Positions 1 to 8,955 are shown, counted from the stretch's first letter. The stretch: DNA of 64,000 nucleotides from Paludibacteraceae bacterium (GCA_017464475.1 JAFTZQ010000022.1:1-64000); one strand, 5' to 3'. Notes: generated by a model from the sequence alone, not told the origin. Program-made: numbers and translations.

Positions 1-125
1 GCACGATTTTTTCGCCGTCGAACAGGCAGGAATTGCTGCCCGTGCCGAGGATGCAGGCAACTCCTTCTGCGTGGCCGCACAATGCGCGTGCCGCGCCGAG
101 CAGGTCGGAGGAAAGATGAAGGTTG
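1..125 (-). CDS. BadF/BadG/BcrA/BcrD ATPase family (N-acetylglucosamine kinase-like), internal fragment
   Basis: Read leftward, this stretch encodes DLLGAARALCGHAEG followed by ILGTGSNSCLFDGEKIV and runs off the left edge. The glycine-rich GTGSN segment is the phosphate-binding turn of the ASKHA-fold BadF family, which in Bacteroidota usually phosphorylates aminosugars. In intact relatives this motif lies about 95-130 residues from the start, so about 280 nt of coding sequence should lie to the right. Instead the recognisable homology stops near 125, where a seven-base repeat begins, and no N-terminal ASKHA signature (DSGSTKT-like) appears before the next gene ends at 438. The frame stays open through the pyrimidine-rich repeat, but that is uninformative. 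The gene looks truncated at its 5' end or interrupted by repeat expansion. Family call is from visible motifs; substrate is not deducible. Confidence 0.6.
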
Positions 126-178
126 AGGGATGAGGGATGAGGGATGAGGGAATTAGGATGAGGGATGAGGAAAGGAAG
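121..178. repeat. Heptamer stutter repeat (gagggat units)
   Basis: Several copies of a GGGATGA heptamer, with one variant unit containing AATTAGG, then decaying purine-rich sequence. It abuts the point where the sugar-kinase homology ends. Confidence 0.85.
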
Positions 179-196
179 GAAAAAAGATGGAAGGAA

Positions 197-310
197 GGGC
201 GGGCAATAACATTGCCCTGAAATGGACATAGAGACGAGACGGCAGAGCCGTGTCCAAATCAAATTTGGACGCAATGGAAGAAAGGGGCTCGCGCAAAAAT
301 GCGCGAGAAG
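197..310. repeat. Cluster of four short hairpin cassettes
   Basis: Four perfect or near-perfect hairpins in series: GGGCAAT/ATTGCCC (201-217), ACGGC/GCCGT (near 239-251), GTCCAAAT/ATTTGGAC (252-270) and CTCGCGCA/TGCGCGAG (288-307). The first recurs at 509-525 of the 37 kb region and at 63739-63755. The last is the reverse complement of the hairpin in the conserved block at 23252-23271 and 63677-63696. No coding sequence is recognisable here. Confidence 0.75.
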
Positions 311-327
311 GGAAAAGGCGAATTGGG

Positions 328-437
328 GGAGGGTTATTGGGGGAGGGAGACGGGGACGGGAGGGGGATTGGGAAAGGAGACGGGGACGGGAGGCGGATTG
401 GGGGAGAGAGGGGGACGGGAGGTGGATTGGGGGAGGG
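328..437. repeat. G-rich tandem repeat, about 30-bp period
   Basis: Three units of the form GGAGACGGGGACGGGAGG followed by a GGATTGGG tail, starting near 346, 376 and 405, bracketed by two copies of GGGGGAGGGTTATT. Apart from the repeat I see nothing between 126 and the gene end at 438. Confidence 0.8.
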
Positions 438-1446
438 TTATTTGGGTTTGATTTTGTCGAAGCCGGAGCCGAAGACACCGCCGACATCGGCAATGGAAAC
501 CAAAGCTTCCGGGTCAATGGAATGGATGAGACTGAAGACCAACGAACTCTCGGGTTTACGGACGAGAACGGAGATCACTTTGACCGGTTTTTTCGAATAC
601 CAGCCGATGCCGTCCAAGACGGTCACACCGCGGTTGACGGTCGTATTGATCGCTGTGGCGATCTCGTCGTATTTGGAGGAATAAATCAAGAAATGGACAG
701 AACGATGCAGGCGCGCCATGAGCCAATCCACTGCGACCGTATAAGAGAGCGTCATGGCTACACCGTAGAGGACACGCTTGATGTTGAGGAATAACAAGCC
801 CCCCTCAATCCCCCCCCTGAAGGGGGGAAGAATGGGTGTATTCCTGCAGCATGGATTCCGGAAGCGGCAGGAAGAAAGCGGAGGCGATGATGACTACGTC
901 ACACGCCAGCATGATATTTCCAAGAGATATATTACGATAGTGGTTCACAATCATCGCCACGATGTCCGTTCCTCCGGAGGAGCCGTTCGCCGCCAAGACG
1001 CAACCGAGCGAGAGCCCAAAGACAAAACCTCCGATGATCGCCCCGAGCCATGGGTCTTCGATAATAGGTTCCGGCAGGATCGGTATGACGCGATACCAGA
1101 AAGTGATTGCTGCTACGCCCACCATCGTACGGATGGTGAAGCGCCAGCCGACCGTGAGTCCAGCAATGAGAAGCAGTATGGCATTGAAAACGAAGGTAGT
1201 AAGCCATACCGGAATCGCTCCGCCGTACTCCGGAAAGAGCGAAGGGAAAAGTCCGCCTGTGACATAATAAATAGCCGAACAGATACCCGTGAGCCCTCCG
1301 CCGACGAAAGCGTGCGGCAAAAGTACCCAGTTGACCATCAACGCCATAGGGGCGATGCCGATGATGATAACCAGGTATTCAAATATGGTACGCGCGCGTG
1401 AGGTGCTGGGCGCGTTGTGGGGGTTGAAAAAATGGCTGTAGCGCAT
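438..1446 (-). pseudogene. YitT/DUF2179 family membrane protein, frameshifted within a palindromic insertion
   Basis: Two reading frames together make one YitT-family protein. The upstream frame (1446 to 805) gives about six hydrophobic segments with the family signatures GGGLTGI and NGSSGGTDI. It ends at TGA just after HSSPLQGGD. The downstream frame (797 to 438) resumes with FLNIKRVLYGVAMTLSY and the cytosolic DUF2179 domain, ending GVFGSGFDKIKP. The paralogue at 1580-2551 has both halves in one frame. The break falls in a run of eight C (plus strand 810-817) inside a copy of a GC-rich palindrome; one base fewer would join the halves as HSSPLQGGIEGG. It could be a pseudogene, a slippage-controlled gene or a sequencing error. 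YitT proteins are integral membrane proteins of unclear substrate. Confidence 0.75.
797..838. repeat. GC-rich palindromic element, copy in YitT-1
   Basis: Core CCCCCCCTGAAGGGGGG flanked by AAGCCCCCCTC on one side and AAGAATGGG on the other. It matches the element at 2488-2530 in the paralogue, but with eight C in the run instead of six. It lies inside the reading frame and carries the frameshift. Confidence 0.85.
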
Positions 1447-1579
1447 ACTAATTTACAATTTACAATTTACAAAGCGTCCTAGTGGCTTTTGTGCAAACTT
1501 AAGAGAAAGTACGGTTCTTAAAATATTGTACCAAACTCATAAAACCCTTTGTGAATTGTGAATTGATATTTATGGTTTG
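1447..1579. repeat. Gap with ATTTACA-type stutter repeats
   Basis: Three ATTTACA units (about 1449-1471) follow the YitT-1 start codon, and GTGAATTGTGAATTG (about 1552-1566) precedes the end of the next gene. Nothing else is recognisable in this 133-nt gap. Confidence 0.6.
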
Positions 1580-2551
1580 TTATTTGCCGTTGGTCATGGG
1601 GTCGAAGCCTTGTCCGAAGACACCGCGGACCTGGCTCTGGCTGACAAACGCATTGGGATCAATCGCACGGACAAGCCGGAAGATTGTAGCCGATTCATAG
1701 GAACGGGCTATCGTTGTGACGACCTTCATCGGCTGCTTGTTATAGCCCCCCTCCGCCTCAAGGAACGTGCAGCCCCTGTGCGCCTGGGTAATGATCGCTT
1801 CCGCTATCTCATCAGGTTTCTGGGTGAAGATCATGAACTGGACGGATTGCCTCATTCGGTTCATGACCCAATCCACCGCCGTAGAGGACATGAAAGTGTA
1901 TGTAAGACCGAAGAGTATCTTCTCAATCGCTCCCTGCGTCCCCGCCGCCTGAATCGTAGGGAGGAAAAACGCCGATGAGATAATAAGCAGATCCGACATC
2001 ATCAACACTCGCCCCATCGGCAGATGATGGTACTTATTGACCATCATCGCGATAATATCCGTTCCTCCGGTCGAGCCGTTGTTGAGGAAACAGATACCGA
2101 GGAAACAGCCCGTGAAGAGTCCTCCAATGACGACCGCCATAAACGAATCGGTGAGCAGCGGCACGGGCGCAATAGGTATCACTTTGAGCCATATTGTCAG
2201 CCACATCACACCCCAGATCGTGCGGAGGGCATACCTCCAGCCGACCGTGATCGCCGCCAGAACAAGCAGCAAGATATTGATGAGCGCAGAGGAGAGCCAG
2301 ATCGGCACGTATGTGTTCGTAGCAAAATAAATGATCTCGCATAGACCTGTTACTCCGCCCCCGACGATGGCATGCGGCACAAGAAGTTGGTTGACCGTAA
2401 GCGCGTAAGGAATGGTGCTGATGACGATCATCAGAAATTCCTTGATCGTGATCCACGGCAACATGCGGCGGTATTGGCGGAGGTGAAGCCCCCCTCGATC
2501 CCCCCGTGAAGGGGGGAAGAATGAAGGGGAGGAGAATTTATTACCGTTCAT
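1580..2551 (-). CDS. YitT/DUF2179 family membrane protein
   Basis: Intact 323-residue member: about six transmembrane segments (residues about 35-210) with signatures GGGVTGL and NGSTGGTDI, then a soluble DUF2179 domain ending GVFGQGFDPMTNGK. Residues about 7-21 (SPSFFPPSRGDRGG) come from a GC-rich palindrome and look inserted; homologous sequence starts near MLPW at about residue 30, which is an alternative start. The first 11 nt overlap the end of gcvP, so the pair is probably transcribed together. The frameshifted paralogue lies just downstream in the same orientation, a tandem duplication. Transport substrate is unknown for the family. Confidence 0.9.
   Translation of the reverse strand: MNGNKFSSPSFFPPSRGDRGGLHLRQYRRMLPWITIKEFLMIVISTIPYALTVNQLLVPHAIVGGGVTGLCEIIYFATNTYVPIWLSSALINILLLVLAAITVGWRYALRTIWGVMWLTIWLKVIPIAPVPLLTDSFMAVVIGGLFTGCFLGICFLNNGSTGGTDIIAMMVNKYHHLPMGRVLMMSDLLIISSAFFLPTIQAAGTQGAIEKILFGLTYTFMSSTAVDWVMNRMRQSVQFMIFTQKPDEIAEAIITQAHRGCTFLEAEGGYNKQPMKVVTTIARSYESATIFRLVRAIDPNAFVSQSQVRGVFGQGFDPMTNGK
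2488..2530. repeat. GC-rich palindromic element in the YitT-2 N-terminus
   Basis: CCCCCCGTGAAGGGGGG core with the same left flank (AAGCCCCCCTCGAT) and right flank (AAGAATG) as the copy at 797-838. Read in frame it codes SFFPPSRGDRGG. Confidence 0.85.
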
Positions 2552-5366
2552 ATTTAGCTACTAAATTACGATCACCGAACCCATTATCGACTCTGGCGAC
2601 GGGGCACCAGAACTTGGTCTGTGCGACCCAATCGGTGGGGTACGCCGCCTGACGACGGGAATACGGATGGGTCCATTCGTCCGCCACCACTTCGTACTCA
2701 GGATGCGGGGCGTTGAGAAGCAAATTATCGGTCTTGTCCGCCTTGCCGGACTCAATGTCGGCTATCTCTTGGCGGATCCGGAGCAAGACGTCGCAGAAAC
2801 GGTCGATCTCAACGAGCGACTCGCTCTCGGTCGGCTCAATCATGAGCGTGCCATGGACAGGGAAAGAGAGGGTCGGCGCATGATAGCCGTAGTCCATCAG
2901 ACGCTTGGCAATGTCCGCTTCGGTGATGCCGATAGCATGGAATTGCCTGCAGTCGAGGATCAGTTCATGCCCCACTCTACCCGTTGCGCCGGTATAAACG
3001 ACGCCGTAGGCATCTTTGAGTCGCGAAGCCATATAGTTCGCGGAGAGGATCGCCGCCGCGGTCGCGTGACGGAGTCCCTCTGCGCCCATCATAGCGATGT
3101 AGCCCCATGAGATAAGCGCCATGTTGGCATTGCCGTAAAACGCCGAGGAGACGCGGTTGGCTTCTTCGGTCGGCAGGCAGTCCGCCATCGCTTCGACACA
3201 GCAGACAGCTCCCACGCCGGGACCGCCTCCGCCGTGAGGCGAAGCAAAGGATTTATGCAGGTTGAGGTGGCACACATCGGCTCCGATGAAAGCCGGATTG
3301 GTCCAGCCGATCTGGGCATTCATGTTCGCGCCGTCCATATAGACATAGCCGCCGTTGGAGTGGACGATCCGGATCATTTCGCGGATGGCTTGCTCGAAGA
3401 TTCCGTGGGTGGACGGATACGTGATCATACATCCGGCGAGGGTGTCTTTGTTCTCCTCCGCTTTCTGTTTCCAGTCGGCGATGTCGGTATTGCCCTGCTC
3501 GTCGCATTTGACGACGCAAGGGATGAAGCCCGCTTGGACGCAGGAGGCAGGGTTGGTGCCATGCGCGGAAGCCGGGATAAGCAGCACTTTGCGATCGGTC
3601 TGTCCCAAGCGGCGGAGGTACTCGCGAATGACCACCAGACCGGTGTATTCGCCTGCGGCTCCGGAAGTCGGTTGGAGCGTGCACGCGTCGAAGCCGGTGA
3701 TGGCACAGAGCTGCTCCTGCAGCTGTTCCATGATCGCTTCGTAGCCCGCCACTTGCTCCGCCGGCGCCATCGGATGCGGCGCCATGGCAGCCCCGTACGT
3801 AACAGGGATCATTGCTGCCGCCGGGTTCAGCTTCATCGTACACGAACCCAACGGGATCATGGAGGTAGCAAGGCTGATATCCTTGCGGTCAAGACGCTTG
3901 AGATAGCGCATCAACTCGGTCTCGGTATGATAGAGTTTGAAGACCTCCGCCTGCATGTAATTGACGTCGCGGACACGGCTCTCATCGATCGCCCAGAGTC
4001 CCTCGAAGGCTTCGTCGGATTCCTCGTACTGCGGCATGTTATCCGAAGCCTCAGCGAAGATCTCGATCAGCTCGTTCATATCGTCGATGTCCACCGTTTC
4101 GTCGATAGACAGTCCTATCCATCCGGCAGGGTCGTAGTAGAAATTGATGCTGTGTTCGCCGGCTTTCTCGCGCACGCGCTCGATCCATCCTTCGTCGCCC
4201 TCGCGGGTGATGCGGAGGGTGTCGAAGAACTCCGCGTTCTCCTGGGTATAGCCGTACGCCTGCAACATCTCGTTGAGGTACGACGCCTTGCCGTGTATTC
4301 CTTCGGCGATGGAGCGGATGCCCTCTGCGCCATGATAGACGCCGTACATGCCAGCCATCATCGCCGAGAGGGCTTCGGCGGTACAGATATTCGAGGTCGC
4401 TCGTTCGCGTTTGATATGCTGTTCGCGGGTCTGGAGCGCCAGGCGGTAAGCCGGATGGTCGTGTGCGTCCTTGCTGAGTCCGATGATGCGTCCCGGCATC
4501 TCACGTTTGTACTCATCCCGGGTCGCCATATAGCCGGCAGTCGGACCGCCAAAGCCCATCGGCAAGCCGAATCGCTGCGCCGTGCCGCACATGATATCCG
4601 CGTCCAGGGGTTTGAGCAACGCCAGCGCCATGAGATCCGCTACGACGGTCACTTTGAGTCCCGCCGCATGGCAGTCGTCGATGAAGGCGTCGTACTCCTC
4701 GATCGAGCCGTCGCTGTTGGGCCACTGCACGAGTGCGCCGAAGAAGGAACTGTCGGGCGTGAAGTCGGCATAGGAGCCGAGGACGATCTCTATACCCTGC
4801 CCGGCAGCGCGAGTGCGCAAGACAGCGAGGGTGTTGGACCAGATCTTCTCGTCCACAAAGACCTTGCGGACGTCCGCTTTGACCTGCTCACGCGAACGCA
4901 AGTTGCGCATCATGGTCACCGCCTCCGCCGCCGAAGTGGCTTCGTCGAGGAGGGAACAGTTCGCCAAAGGCAGCCCTGTGAGGTCCGAGATCATGGTCTG
5001 GAAGACAAAAAGCGCTTCGAGCCGTCCCTGGCTGACCTCCGCCTGGTAAGGCGTATAGGAGGTGTACCACACAGGGTTCTCCAACATATTACGGCGAATG
5101 ACGGCAGGCGTGATGGCGCCATACCATCCCCGACCGATATAAGAACGGGCAGGTGTGTTCGCAGAGAGCACCGCCTCCGCAATCTCCAAGTGCATCTGCT
5201 CCGTTAAAGGCTGGTCCAACTCGATTGGCTCCGGCAGCAAGATGTCCGACGGCATGGTCTCTCTAATGAGCGCTTCCATCGACTCGGCACCGATCGCCGA
5301 TAACATGTGTTTTTCGTCTTCAGGCGTGAGTCCAATATGACGAGACTCCAGATAATTTTCTTTCAT
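2541..5366 (-). CDS. gcvP: Glycine dehydrogenase (decarboxylating), P-protein of the glycine cleavage system
   Basis: A fused two-half P-protein of 941 residues, the usual length for single-chain GcvP. It decarboxylates glycine with pyridoxal phosphate and passes the aminomethyl group to lipoylated H-protein. The start MKENYLESRHIGL matches the family N-terminus; the frame is open upstream but non-homologous. The N-terminal half contains GPTAGYMATRDEYKREMPGR. The cofactor site HLNLHKSFASPHGGGGPG lies near residue 705. It has its own promoter, divergent from the Crp/Fnr gene. The T and H proteins are not in the window. With kbl and tdh at 33-35 kb it suggests threonine-to-glycine catabolism. 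Confidence 0.98.
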   Translation of the reverse strand: MKENYLESRHIGLTPEDEKHMLSAIGAESMEALIRETMPSDILLPEPIELDQPLTEQMHLEIAEAVLSANTPARSYIGRGWYGAITPAVIRRNMLENPVWYTSYTPYQAEVSQGRLEALFVFQTMISDLTGLPLANCSLLDEATSAAEAVTMMRNLRSREQVKADVRKVFVDEKIWSNTLAVLRTRAAGQGIEIVLGSYADFTPDSSFFGALVQWPNSDGSIEEYDAFIDDCHAAGLKVTVVADLMALALLKPLDADIMCGTAQRFGLPMGFGGPTAGYMATRDEYKREMPGRIIGLSKDAHDHPAYRLALQTREQHIKRERATSNICTAEALSAMMAGMYGVYHGAEGIRSIAEGIHGKASYLNEMLQAYGYTQENAEFFDTLRITREGDEGWIERVREKAGEHSINFYYDPAGWIGLSIDETVDIDDMNELIEIFAEASDNMPQYEESDEAFEGLWAIDESRVRDVNYMQAEVFKLYHTETELMRYLKRLDRKDISLATSMIPLGSCTMKLNPAAAMIPVTYGAAMAPHPMAPAEQVAGYEAIMEQLQEQLCAITGFDACTLQPTSGAAGEYTGLVVIREYLRRLGQTDRKVLLIPASAHGTNPASCVQAGFIPCVVKCDEQGNTDIADWKQKAEENKDTLAGCMITYPSTHGIFEQAIREMIRIVHSNGGYVYMDGANMNAQIGWTNPAFIGADVCHLNLHKSFASPHGGGGPGVGAVCCVEAMADCLPTEEANRVSSAFYGNANMALISWGYIAMMGAEGLRHATAAAILSANYMASRLKDAYGVVYTGATGRVGHELILDCRQFHAIGITEADIAKRLMDYGYHAPTLSFPVHGTLMIEPTESESLVEIDRFCDVLLRIRQEIADIESGKADKTDNLLLNAPHPEYEVVADEWTHPYSRRQAAYPTDWVAQTKFWCPVARVDNGFGDRNLVAKYER

Positions 5367-5404
5367 ATAGTATGATATTTTTATTTTCAAAACCTTTGCG
5401 AGTG

Positions 5405-5436
5405 CAAAGGTACACATTTTTTCTAATATACGCAAA
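5405..5436 (-). promoter_or_regulatory. Promoter of gcvP
   Basis: On the minus strand TTTG (5433-5436) is followed after 20 nt by TACCTTTG (5405-5412), the Bacteroidota -33/-7 pattern, about 40 nt upstream of the gcvP start. Confidence 0.85.
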
Positions 5437-5481
5437 AAAAAGAGCGCATAAATAAAAAATATGCTAAAAAACATAATTTAA

Positions 5482-5513
5482 TTTGCATATATCAAAGAAA
5501 AGTAGTATATTTG
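5482..5513 (+). promoter_or_regulatory. Promoter of the Crp/Fnr-family gene
   Basis: TTTG at 5482-5485 and TATATTTG at 5506-5513, spacer 20 nt, start codon 28 nt downstream. Divergent from the gcvP promoter in the same 175-nt gap. Confidence 0.85.
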
Positions 5514-5541
5514 CAACATATTTCGAAACGTAACGAAAGTC

Positions 5542-6237
5542 ATGACAAATCTGACAGGAGAAATCGCCCCCATCTGGGAACTGAATCCCCTATGGGAGAC
5601 GTTGACGGAAGAGGAACGCACACGCGTACTCGGGAAAATCGAGATCGTTCAATACACAAAGAACGAGATGATCCATTTCGATGGCGAAGAATCATCCCAC
5701 ATGGGCATGCTGCTCAGCGGAAAGATCAGGATTTATAAAGAAGGTATCGGTCAGAAACAGATTATCCGATTGCTCAAACCGTATGACGTGTTCGGTTACC
5801 GCGCGTGCATCGCGAATGGTCCGTATAACTCCAACGCCAGTGCATTTGAGGACAGCGTAGTATATCGGTTGCAGCGCGATGAGTTCGTCCGTCTGGCGAA
5901 AGAGAACGGCGCCTTCTGCTACGGAGTGATGCGGATGATGGCACAGGACCTTGCGATCTCGGAGATCCGGACCGTGAACCTGACGCAGAAACATATCCGC
6001 GGACGGTTGGCAGAGAGCCTGCTGCAACTCGTGCATAAATACGGCGTGGAGGAAGACGGTCAGACATTAGCCATGCTGCTGCCGCGCGAGGATCTGGCGA
6101 ACATGAGCAATATGACGACCAGCAATGCCATCCGGACGCTGAGTCAATTTGCACAAGAAGGGCTGGTCGCCATCAACGGACGAAGGATCAGTATCCTGAA
6201 TGAGAAAGAGTTAGAAAAAATATCGCGCCTCGGTTGA
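5542..6237 (+). CDS. Crp/Fnr family transcriptional regulator
   Basis: 231 residues: an N-terminal cyclic-nucleotide-binding-type beta roll (about 15-130, with HMGMLLSGKIRIY and DVFGYRACI), a dimerisation helix, and a C-terminal winged helix (about 150-225) with PREDLANMSNMTTSNAIRTL as the likely recognition region. There is no cysteine set for an Fnr iron-sulfur cluster and no clear PRSR cAMP contact, so the effector is unknown. It is divergent from gcvP and ends in its own terminator, so it is monocistronic. Regulation of gcvP is a possibility from position only. Confidence 0.9.
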   Translation: MTNLTGEIAPIWELNPLWETLTEEERTRVLGKIEIVQYTKNEMIHFDGEESSHMGMLLSGKIRIYKEGIGQKQIIRLLKPYDVFGYRACIANGPYNSNASAFEDSVVYRLQRDEFVRLAKENGAFCYGVMRMMAQDLAISEIRTVNLTQKHIRGRLAESLLQLVHKYGVEEDGQTLAMLLPREDLANMSNMTTSNAIRTLSQFAQEGLVAINGRRISILNEKELEKISRLG

Positions 6238-6251
6238 GACGCGATTTTTTA
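6222..6251 (+). terminator. Intrinsic terminator of the Crp/Fnr-family gene
   Basis: ATCGCG-CTC stem, GGTT loop, GAG-CGCGAT, then TTTTTT; the stop codon lies inside the hairpin. Confidence 0.85.
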
Positions 6252-7214
6252 ATCCATCATGTTGCCCATATTGGAGGACATCTGTACCATCCGGTCGTAC
6301 TCCTCGGGCGAGAGATCATAGAAATAATAGTTGCGCGGGTCGATCGGTCGTCCCTGGTAGTGCACCTCGTAGTGGACATGCGGACCGGTGGACTTGCCGG
6401 TGTTGCCGACGAGGGCGATCACGTCCCCTCGTTTCACTTTCTGCCCCACTTTCACGAGCCGTTTGGAGCAATGGGCATAGAGGGTGGCGTAATTGAAGCC
6501 ATGATCGATCTCCACCGTCTCGCCATACCCTTGGCGCCAGCCGGAATAAGTGACCACGCCGTTTCCGGTAGCGAAAATATCCGTTCCGACGGGCGCAGAG
6601 AAGTCCATTCCCTCGTGGAAACGGCGGATATGATAGACCGGATCGACGCGCCAGCCGAAACCGGAAGCCATGTGCTTGAGGTTCTTATTGAGCACCGGCT
6701 GGATCGCCGGAATATTCTCCATACGCGTCTCCTGCTTCTTCTCCAGATCCAAGATCTCGTCGTATGACCGCGCCTGGACATAGAGTTCTTTCTCCAAGAC
6801 ATCCACCTTACGCTGCAGGTCCGCCGCCAGCTGGGTATTGGTCATGCGGGCAAGGGAGTCATAATAACTGATCTGTTGGGTTGCGCCCATACGGACGGAG
6901 ATAGGGATCGGCTCGGCGCCGAGGATCGCGCGGTAGAGATTGTCGTCGCGCTGGGAGAGGTCGGAGAGGACGATCTGCATCTGGTCCACCTGCTTGGAGA
7001 GGACCTCCAACTCCGCCGAGAGGTTGCGGTTATATTGCATGAGCGACGCCTCGCGAGGGGACGGGAAGAAATAGAGGAAGGCATAGAAAAAGATCACGCC
7101 CAAGCATATACCTCCGATAATATATCCGCCGGAGCGGCGAAGCCAATAACGAAAGCCATGCTCTATGCGTTCCAGCTGGAGCGTCTCGGGATTAATACGA
7201 TACTTCTTTGACAT
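6249..7214 (-). CDS. M23 family metallopeptidase (LytM-type, membrane-anchored)
   Basis: 321 residues. One transmembrane helix at about 31-53 (GGYIIGGICLGVIFFYAFLYF), a periplasmic coiled coil (about 60-175), then a LytM/M23 domain (about 180-300). The zinc ligands are present: HEGMD (about residue 201) and HVHYEV (about 280), with YAHCSK between. Such proteins cut peptidoglycan cross-links or, when paired with amidases, activate them; here the full zinc set suggests catalysis. It is last in the minus-strand run from the MATE gene and is separated from the YgiQ gene by a stutter repeat. Confidence 0.93.
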   Translation of the reverse strand: MSKKYRINPETLQLERIEHGFRYWLRRSGGYIIGGICLGVIFFYAFLYFFPSPREASLMQYNRNLSAELEVLSKQVDQMQIVLSDLSQRDDNLYRAILGAEPIPISVRMGATQQISYYDSLARMTNTQLAADLQRKVDVLEKELYVQARSYDEILDLEKKQETRMENIPAIQPVLNKNLKHMASGFGWRVDPVYHIRRFHEGMDFSAPVGTDIFATGNGVVTYSGWRQGYGETVEIDHGFNYATLYAHCSKRLVKVGQKVKRGDVIALVGNTGKSTGPHVHYEVHYQGRPIDPRNYYFYDLSPEEYDRMVQMSSNMGNMMD

Positions 7215-7217
7215 AAA

Positions 7218-7252
7218 ATTTATTTACAATTTGACAATTGACATTTGACGAT
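7218..7252. repeat. Stutter repeat between M23 and YgiQ genes
   Basis: Units of the form ACAATTTG/ACAATTG/ACATTTG/ACG fill the gap between the two genes. Confidence 0.75.
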
Positions 7253-8950
7253 TTATTTTTTGTACCAGAAAAAGTACTGGTTTTGGGATTTCTTTTCTTC
7301 GGGTGTGCGCGCGACATAAATAGGTTCGCGCGTGTACGGGTTGATGCCGGTGTAGAACATCGTGGTGGAGAGGGTCATGGGCGTCGGGGTGAAGTCCTGG
7401 ACCTGCTCCGGGCGGTAGTGCATTTTCTTGGTCTCCTCGGCAAGCAGCGCCATGTCGCGTTTGGTGCAACCCGGATGGGAGGAGATGAAATATGGGATCA
7501 GTTGCTGGTTCAGCCCTGCCTCTTTGTTGATCCGCAGGAATAGTTCGCGGAAACGGAGGTAGTTCGCCCACGAGGGCTTGCGCATGATCTTGAGCACAGC
7601 GTCCGACGAATGCTCCGGCGCCACTTTGAGCCGCCCGGACACATGGCGGGTGATTAGTTGCCGCGCATACGCCTCCGACATCAGATCATATCGGATGCCC
7701 GATCCCACAAAAGCATGTTTCACATACGGCAGTTTATCCACCGTTTGGTATATATCAAGAATCGCGCCAAAGTCTTGATTCAGGTTCTTGCAAATAGTCG
7801 GTTGCAGGCAGCTGGGTCGGGCGCATTGTTCGCATATCGACCGGTCCTTGCCATGCATGCCGTACATGTTCGCCGACGGACCGCCCAGATCGGAGATCAC
7901 GCCATGCCAGTCCGGTAACCGGCTCAGCCGCTCTATCTGGCGCAGGATAGAGGCTTTGGACCGCGAGACGATCTGTTTGCCCTGGTGGGCAGAGATCGTG
8001 CAGAATGAGCAGCCGCCGAAACAGCCGCGGTGCATGCAGACCGACCATTTGATCATCTCGTACGCCGGGATATGTTTGTCCTTGTATTTGGGGTGCGGCG
8101 TATAGGTGTACGGCAGGTCGTATATCGCGTCCAGTTGCTCGGTGGTCAGCGGCAGATAGGAGGGGTTGACCACCACCCATTGCTTGCAGACCGGCTGGAC
8201 GATCGGCGTCTGGTGGATCTTATTGGACTCGATCTCGATGAGGCGGAAGTTCTCGGCGTGCGCGCGTTTGTCCCGCAGAGCCTCTTCGTGACTCGCCAGA
8301 CGAATCGCGTCCTCCGGGATCTCGCTCTTATCGGAAGTGAGGAATGCCGTCTGGGGCACGTCATGCGGCACGCGCGAAGGGTCGTTAGCAATCCTATTCG
8401 CGATGTCGGTCATGGCTTGTTCGCCCATGCCATAGACCAGCAAGTCTGCGCCGCTATCCACCAAGATAGACGGCATCAGCTTGTCCTGCCAGTAATCATA
8501 ATGGGTGAGCCGCCGCATGGACGCTTCGATGCCTCCGATCACGATCGGCACATCGGGATAGAGTTGTTTCAGGATCCGGCAATAGACCGTCGTGCAATAA
8601 TCCGGTCTCGCTCCGGCGCGTCCCTCCGGCGTATAAGCATCGTCCGAACGCTTGCGTTTGGCTGCCGTATAATGGTTTACCATCGAGTCCATCGAGCCTG
8701 CCGAAACGGCGAAATAGAGACGCGGACGACCGAACTTCTTAAAATCGCGGAAGTCGCCATGCCAGTCCGGTTGGGGAACGATGGCAATGCGGTAGCCCGC
8801 CTCCTCCAGCACACGCCCCAAGACCGCTGCGCCGAAAGAAGGATGATCAATATAGGCATCGCCGGTGAAAAAGACGATGTCTAACTCATCCCATCCCCGG
8901 AGATCGGTCTCCTTGCGGGTGGTCGGAAGGTATTTTAAGAGGTCAGCCAT
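7253..8950 (-). CDS. YgiQ family radical SAM protein
   Basis: 565 residues. The N-terminus (LPTTRKETDLRGWDELDIVFFTGDAYIDHPSFG region) is typical of YgiQ. The radical SAM cluster motif CFGGCSFC (CxxxCxxC) lies near residue 310, followed by SDLGGPSANMYGM and a second Cys group CEQCARPSC. The C-terminus (THPTPMTLSTTMFYTGINP-like) also fits. The family uses SAM and a 4Fe-4S cluster, but its reaction is not established. The gene starts 5 nt after dnaX ends, so it is cotranscribed with it. It is somewhat shorter than many homologues because the C-terminal tail is reduced. Confidence 0.93.
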   Translation of the reverse strand: MADLLKYLPTTRKETDLRGWDELDIVFFTGDAYIDHPSFGAAVLGRVLEEAGYRIAIVPQPDWHGDFRDFKKFGRPRLYFAVSAGSMDSMVNHYTAAKRKRSDDAYTPEGRAGARPDYCTTVYCRILKQLYPDVPIVIGGIEASMRRLTHYDYWQDKLMPSILVDSGADLLVYGMGEQAMTDIANRIANDPSRVPHDVPQTAFLTSDKSEIPEDAIRLASHEEALRDKRAHAENFRLIEIESNKIHQTPIVQPVCKQWVVVNPSYLPLTTEQLDAIYDLPYTYTPHPKYKDKHIPAYEMIKWSVCMHRGCFGGCSFCTISAHQGKQIVSRSKASILRQIERLSRLPDWHGVISDLGGPSANMYGMHGKDRSICEQCARPSCLQPTICKNLNQDFGAILDIYQTVDKLPYVKHAFVGSGIRYDLMSEAYARQLITRHVSGRLKVAPEHSSDAVLKIMRKPSWANYLRFRELFLRINKEAGLNQQLIPYFISSHPGCTKRDMALLAEETKKMHYRPEQVQDFTPTPMTLSTTMFYTGINPYTREPIYVARTPEEKKSQNQYFFWYKK

Positions 8951-8955
8951 TTATT

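Noticed and set aside
222..794. Open frames on the plus strand through the left repeat region
   Set aside because: They translate Gly/Arg/Glu-rich repeat DNA and the antisense of the YitT gene; no conserved segment.
3234..5207. Long open frame on the plus strand opposite gcvP
   Set aside because: Composition is that of the antisense of a GC-rich gene; no family motif, while the minus-strand GcvP is unambiguous. The same holds for 30234-32879 opposite the M16 gene and 41010-43097 opposite the receptor gene.
5367..5541. Glycine riboswitch before gcvP
   Set aside because: The leader between promoter and start is about 40 nt, too short, and lacks the aptamer motifs.
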